Origin: Paracoccaceae bacterium
GTDB taxonomy: Bacteria; Pseudomonadota; Alphaproteobacteria; Rhodobacterales; Rhodobacteraceae
Direction: 5' to 3'
DNA length: 64,000 nucleotides
NCBI GenBank assembly: GCA_020425085.1
Contig: JAGQRW010000018.1
Coordinates: forward strand, 124,001-188,000
Shown: in pieces, positions 60,264-64,000 of the stretch
Position numbering within the stretch: the stretch's first letter is position 1
Layout: each line of letters opens with the position of its first letter
Translations under genes and position numbers: made by a program
The notes under the pieces: model-generated
What the model saw: the letters and a program-made list of their open reading frames with translations, nothing else
What the model was told of the DNA's origin: nothing
The model's database searches: none

Positions 60264-62336
60264 ATGAAAGGACCAAGAACAAGGGTGCGCCTGACCGATC
60301 GCCTGATTGATATCGCCGAGGCGCAGCGCGGCACGCTGATGCTGTGGGTGCCGGTGGCGCTTGGCGCTGGCACCGCCTGGTATTTCGCGCTTGGATTCGA
60401 GCCGGGGAAGGCGGTTTTCGGCACACTGGCAGGGTTTGCCGCTGCCGGTTTGGTGGCGGTGTTCCTGCTGCCTGACCGGGCCCGACCGCCGGTGCTGGCG
60501 CTGGTGCTGGTGACGCTGGGATTTCTGAATGCCGCTTTCAGCGCGCATCACATGGCAGCACCGGTGCTGGGGTTTCATTATTATGGTCCGGTGACGGGGC
60601 GGGTGGTGGATCTTGACCGTTCCGGCAGCGACAAGCCGCGCCTGACCCTCGATCAGGTGGTTTTGGCCCGCGTGAACGCTGCAAAGACGCCTGACAAAGT
60701 TAGGATATCACTACATTATCCGATTGTTCATTCTGATCTTCACCCCGGCAGCCGGGTGATGCTGACTGCCAATCTGTCGCCGCCGTCCGGGCCGGTGGAA
60801 CCCGGTGGTTTCGATTTCCGGCGCTACGCCTGGTTTCGTGGCCTCGGCGCCATCGGCTATTCGCGCAATCCGGTGCTGGAATTCGCACCGCCCGACCGGG
60901 GTGGCTTGGCGATGCGGCTGGTGTCGCTCAGGATGCAACTTGCCCAAGAGATTCGCGCCCGCATTCCGGGGCAGAACGGTGCCTTTGCCGCCGCCATCCT
61001 GACCGGCGACAGATCCGCCATTGCACCGGATCTGCTGGTGCATCTTCGTGCCTCGAATCTGGCGCATCTGCTGGCGATTTCCGGCCTGCATATGGGGCTT
61101 TTGACCGGGTTCGTGTTTGCCGCCCTTCGCTATGGCATCGCGCTATGGCCCTGGCTGGCGCTCAGGCTGCCGGTGAAAAAGCTGGCGGCGGTGGCGGCGT
61201 TTGTGGTCGCCAGCGCCTATCTGGCGCTGTCGGGGGCCAATGTGGCCACACAGCGCGCCTTTGTCATGGTGGCGGTAATGTTGCTGGCGGTGCTGCTGGA
61301 CCGGCGGGCGCTGACGCTGCGGGCGGTCTGCCTTGCCGGCGCCATCGTGCTGTTGGTGCGTCCGGAAAGCCTGATCGAGGCGGGGTTTCAGATGTCGTTC
61401 GCCGCCACCATGGCGCTGGTGGCGGTGTTCGCCTGGCTGCGCGATCTGGGCTGGTTCATCGGCGGCGGCTCGCTCTGGCGGAGTTTTCTGCGCAATGCGC
61501 TGGCGCTGGTGCTGTCCTCGACCATTGCCGGGTTGGCAACGGCGCCGGTTTCGGCGTTTCATTTCAACCAGATCGCGCAATATGGCCTGCTGGCCAATCT
61601 GGCCTCGGTGCCGGTGATGGGAATGCTGGTGATGCCATCGGCGGTGATCGCGACACTGACCGCCATCATCGGGCTGGATGCGCCGTTCTGGGCCATCATG
61701 GGGGCCGGAATTGGCTGGATCCTGACCGTGGCGGCGTTTGTCGCCGGGCTGGACGGTGCGGTGCGGCAGGTGGTCAAGCCGGAAATCCTGATCCTGTGCC
61801 TGATCGGCGGCGGTGCGGCGGTTGGCATCCTGTTTCGCGGCCGTCTGGCCTGGCTGGCGGTGATCCCGGTGCTGGCGGGCTTTGTGCTCTGGTCCCGGGC
61901 CGAGCGCCCGCCGCTGTTGCTTAGCGACAATGGCCGCCTGATGGGGGTTCTGACGCCCGAGGGGCGCTGGCTGAACCGCGAAAAGGGCAGTGGTTTTGCC
62001 GCCGATAGCTGGCTGGAAAACGACGGCGATGCGGCCACGCAACAGGCGGCGGCGCTGCGCGCCAGCAAAGCCGAAGATTTCACCGGCTTTGCCAGAGCTG
62101 GCTATCGGCTGACCTATAGCTGGGCCAAGGATCCTGCAGCTGAAGGGCAGGGCGGGCTTTGCCAGGGCAGGACGTTGTTGATCCTGCCCCGCGCCGCACC
62201 GCTGCCGGGCCCCTGCGTGCAGATCACCGCGGCGGATCTGACGGTCGCAGGCTCGATGGCGGTTTGGGTCGGCAAGGACGGGCTGAAGATCAGGACGGCA
62301 AGGCAGTTAAGCGGGGAAAGGTTGTGGTCACGCTAA
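60264..62336 (+). CDS. comEC: ComEC/Rec2 family DNA-uptake channel protein
   Basis: A 690-residue multi-helix membrane protein. The N-terminal region (residues 20-180) has three helices and a soluble DUF4131-type domain with GFDFRRYAWFRGLGAIGYSRNPVL. The Competence domain (about 215-500) begins LLVHLRASNLAHLLAISGLHMGLLTGFVFAALRYG, the diagnostic motif. The C-terminal part lacks a full metallo-beta-lactamase nuclease domain (no HxHxDH seen) and is shorter than in Bacillus ComEC. It would translocate single-stranded DNA into the cytoplasm, or it may serve another transport role. Confidence 0.9.
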   Translation: MKGPRTRVRLTDRLIDIAEAQRGTLMLWVPVALGAGTAWYFALGFEPGKAVFGTLAGFAAAGLVAVFLLPDRARPPVLALVLVTLGFLNAAFSAHHMAAPVLGFHYYGPVTGRVVDLDRSGSDKPRLTLDQVVLARVNAAKTPDKVRISLHYPIVHSDLHPGSRVMLTANLSPPSGPVEPGGFDFRRYAWFRGLGAIGYSRNPVLEFAPPDRGGLAMRLVSLRMQLAQEIRARIPGQNGAFAAAILTGDRSAIAPDLLVHLRASNLAHLLAISGLHMGLLTGFVFAALRYGIALWPWLALRLPVKKLAAVAAFVVASAYLALSGANVATQRAFVMVAVMLLAVLLDRRALTLRAVCLAGAIVLLVRPESLIEAGFQMSFAATMALVAVFAWLRDLGWFIGGGSLWRSFLRNALALVLSSTIAGLATAPVSAFHFNQIAQYGLLANLASVPVMGMLVMPSAVIATLTAIIGLDAPFWAIMGAGIGWILTVAAFVAGLDGAVRQVVKPEILILCLIGGGAAVGILFRGRLAWLAVIPVLAGFVLWSRAERPPLLLSDNGRLMGVLTPEGRWLNREKGSGFAADSWLENDGDAATQQAAALRASKAEDFTGFARAGYRLTYSWAKDPAAEGQGGLCQGRTLLILPRAAPLPGPCVQITAADLTVAGSMAVWVGKDGLKIRTARQLSGERLWSR

Positions 62337-62836
62337 CCCTTGTGGCCGCGCCAGGCCACAAGTGCCGCCTCGATCATGTCCAGCGCATGATGAACCGATG
62401 CCTCGCGGACCCGGTCCCGGCCCAGGGCGCCGAATTCACGGGTGTGGGCCTTGGGGCTGCCGCCAGCAGCGGACGCAACCCCGAAACAGACCCGCCCCTC
62501 GGGCTTGTGTTCCGAGCCGCCAGGCCCGGCGATACCGGTCACTGACACGGCCAGATTGGCACCGGAATCCCTGATCGCGCCATGGGCCATTTCCCGCGCC
62601 ACCGCCTCGGACACGGCGCCATGGCGGCTGAGGCTGGTGCTGCTGACGCCCAGCAGGCGCATCTTGGCGGCGTTGGAATAGCTGACATAGCCGCATTCAA
62701 ACACATCGGATGAACCGGCAACCGCCGTCAAGGCCCCGGCCACCAGCCCGCCGGTGCAGCTTTCGGCCACGGCAAGCCTGACGCCGCGCCGCCGCGCCAG
62801 ATCAAGGATGCGGCTGACCTTGGCGCTATGATCCAT
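62333..62836 (-). CDS. CinA C-terminal domain (nicotinamide-nucleotide amidohydrolase-type) protein
   Basis: A 167-residue stand-alone CinA domain that in homologues deamidates NMN. AESCTGGLVAGALTAVAGSSDVFECGYVSYSNAAKMRLLGV (with the Ser/Thr/Lys active site) and VSVTGIAGPGGSEHKPEGRVCFG are the family motifs. It starts inside the end of pgpA and its stop overlaps that of the convergent comEC by two or three bases. Confidence 0.92.
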   Translation of the reverse strand: MDHSAKVSRILDLARRRGVRLAVAESCTGGLVAGALTAVAGSSDVFECGYVSYSNAAKMRLLGVSSTSLSRHGAVSEAVAREMAHGAIRDSGANLAVSVTGIAGPGGSEHKPEGRVCFGVASAAGGSPKAHTREFGALGRDRVREASVHHALDMIEAALVAWRGHKG

Positions 62837-63311
62837 GCGCCACCGCCGCCGCGGCCGCCAGGCAAATCGCCGCCATCAGCCCCGCCAGCACATCATCCAG
62901 CATCACGCCAAACGCGGTTGGTTGCCGGTCGGCCCAGGAAACCGGCCAGGGTTTCCAGATGTCAAACAGGCGAAACAACAGAAAACCGCCGATCCAGCCG
63001 GGATAGGGAAACACCGCCGGATCGGCCCCCATCAGCCACAGCCCCAGCGACAACGGCCAAAGGGCGATCCACTGGCCGACCACCTCGTCGATCACCACTT
63101 CGCCGGGGTCGTGGTTGTCGCGGCCTCTGGTATAAGACGCCGTGGCCCACCAGCCGAGCAGGAAAATCGCCAGACTGGCCAGCCCCAGTGCCGGAAAGCC
63201 GCCGAGATAATGCAAAAGCCAGGCCAGCGGCAGCGCCACCAGCGAACCCAAGGTGCCGGGTGCCAAGGGGATGCGCCCGACATAAAAGACCGTGGCGATC
63301 ATCCCGTTCAT
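62826..63311 (-). CDS. pgpA: Phosphatidylglycerophosphatase A
   Basis: A 161-residue membrane protein, removing phosphate from phosphatidylglycerophosphate in phospholipid synthesis. [23 protein letters not shown] and [17 protein letters not shown] are the PgpA motifs, with DxxVxxW-type acidic site; four helices are predicted. ATG 63311 overlaps the IspF stop by four bases (ATGA); the second ATG, 63302, is also possible. The CinA gene starts before its stop. Confidence 0.92.
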   Translation of the reverse strand: MNGMIATVFYVGRIPLAPGTLGSLVALPLAWLLHYLGGFPALGLASLAIFLLGWWATASYTRGRDNHDPGEVVIDEVVGQWIALWPLSLGLWLMGADPAVFPYPGWIGGFLLFRLFDIWKPWPVSWADRQPTAFGVMLDDVLAGLMAAICLAAAAAVAHGS

Positions 63312-64000
63312 GCCTTCACCAGCGTAGCGGTGGCAAGGGCGGCGATACCTTCGCCGCGACCGGTGAACCCCAGCCGTTCCGAGGTGGTTGCCTTGACCGA
63401 AATCAGATCGGGCGAAACCGTCAGGATGCCGGCCAGCCGCGATTTCATCGCTGGCGCGTGCGGGCCGATCTTGGGATATTCGCAGATGATGGTGCAATCG
63501 GCATGCGTCAGGTGATAGCCGCGTTCGCGCGCCAGCCCGATGGCATGCGCCAGAAACACCTCGGACGCGGCATCCTTCCATTGGGCATCGGCGGGCGGAA
63601 ACCACTGGCCGATATCGCCAAGGCCAAGGGCGCCGTAGATCGCATCGCTCAGCGCGTGCATGGCGACATCGGCGTCGGAATGGCCTTTCAGGCTGCGGTC
63701 ATGCGGGATTTTGACGCCGCATAGCGTGACGTGGTCGCCAGCCTCGAATGCGTGCACGTCAAAGCCGTTGCCAGTGCGAATATCCATATGCCCCCGCAAG
63801 ATCCGTTCGGCCCGGTCGAAATCGCCCGGCATGGTGATTTTCAGATTATCCTCGTCACCCGCCACGATTGCCACCGACATTTCGCTGGCACAGGCGATTT
63901 CCACGTCGTCGGCAGCAGCCTTGCCCACATATCCAAGATGCGCCCTGAGGATGGCGGCATAACGAAATCCCTGCGGCGTCTGGGCGCGGTAAAGCCCGGT
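63308..64000 (-). CDS. ispDF: Bifunctional IspD/IspF (isoprenoid MEP pathway), 3' part
   Basis: The gene enters from the right edge; 230 residues remain. The first part, [20 protein letters not shown] to about residue 68 ([18 protein letters not shown]), is the C-terminal end of IspD (CDP-methylerythritol synthesis). The remainder (from [24 protein letters not shown]) is a complete IspF, with the metal site in GNGFDVHAF and [21 protein letters not shown] and the end [25 protein letters not shown]. The fusion is usual in alphaproteobacteria and epsilonproteobacteria. IspD's nucleotide-binding half lies outside the window. An apparent GTG at 63928 is not a true start since the frame continues without a break. 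Confidence 0.93.
   Translation of the reverse strand, partial: TGLYRAQTPQGFRYAAILRAHLGYVGKAAADDVEIACASEMSVAIVAGDEDNLKITMPGDFDRAERILRGHMDIRTGNGFDVHAFEAGDHVTLCGVKIPHDRSLKGHSDADVAMHALSDAIYGALGLGDIGQWFPPADAQWKDAASEVFLAHAIGLARERGYHLTHADCTIICEYPKIGPHAPAMKSRLAGILTVSPDLISVKATTSERLGFTGRGEGIAALATATLVKA

Noticed and set aside
1-64000. CRISPR arrays, tRNA or rRNA genes, transposases, phage genes
   Set aside because: No regularly spaced repeats, cloverleaf-type sequences, transposase or phage structural motifs were recognised on either strand.

Overview
The window reads as chromosomal DNA from a GC-rich alphaproteobacterium of the Rhodobacterales (roseobacter/Paracoccus-like). Evidence for this is the fused IspD-IspF enzyme at the right edge, the F1-ATPase zeta inhibitor (DUF1476), a DUF1638 gene beside a corrinoid protein and a betaine-type homocysteine methyltransferase, two MttB-family methyltransferases without pyrrolysine, a TRAP transporter, and a DctD-like regulator lacking the sigma-54 contact loop. 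No rRNA, tRNA, CRISPR array, IS element or prophage was found.

Layout. 1-2577 (+): end of a homoprotocatechuate (3,4-dihydroxyphenylacetate) meta-cleavage operon: hpaE, then two structurally unrelated ring-cleavage dioxygenases. 2701-6969 (-): an MttB-family methyltransferase, a TPM-domain membrane protein and an aromatic amino acid decarboxylase-like PLP enzyme. 7066-13052 (-): a six-gene acyl-CoA catabolic operon (paired acyl-CoA dehydrogenases, thiolase, nitronate monooxygenase-like flavoprotein, APH-like kinase, thioesterase). 13158-18288: a histidine phosphatase and a TetR regulator, divergent from an mttB2/flavin demethylase operon across a 47-bp near-palindrome. 18439-26491 (-): an apparent long operon in transcription order TRAP transporter (dctP, dctQ, dctM), MetE-like methyltransferase, three molybdenum hydroxylase subunits and a MoaD/ThiS-like protein. 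27102-29064 (+): lolC and lolD. 29068-31811 (-): a degenerate M48-like membrane protein and an acyl-CoA synthetase. 31918-32828: a frameshifted EamA exporter. 33035-41245 (-): a fatty acid beta-oxidation operon with two MerR regulators, one carrying a premature stop. 41557-43830 (+): two thioesterases and a MATE exporter. 44478-49157 (+): sufE, bmt, corrinoid protein, a small membrane protein, DUF1638 and mntH. 49298-52413 (-): a DctB/DctD-like two-component system. 52502-64000: housekeeping genes (purQ, purS, purC, zeta subunit, purB, bioY, gltA, gltX, comEC, cinA, pgpA, ispDF).

How the genes work together. The main theme is removal and reuse of methyl groups from quaternary or tertiary amines. 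Two MttB homologues, a TMADH/DgcA/StcD-type flavin demethylase, a homocysteine methyltransferase, a corrinoid carrier, a DUF1638 protein and a MetE-like enzyme all lie within 45 kb. The best candidate for an undescribed system is the TetR-mttB2-demethylase module, together with the neighbouring TRAP/MetE-like/molybdenum-hydroxylase/MoaD operon. Together they could import an N-methylated heterocyclic or betaine-like compound, strip its methyl groups and hydroxylate the remainder. The substrate cannot be read from sequence. A second theme is acyl-CoA degradation, with two complete operons. Several lesions or degenerate features were also seen: a frameshifted exporter, a truncated MerR, an M48 homologue without its zinc site, and a response regulator without GAFTGA. 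A dispersed intergenic element (GC hairpin plus GAGTATTT...GCAA.AAAGAA) occurs five times at gene ends.
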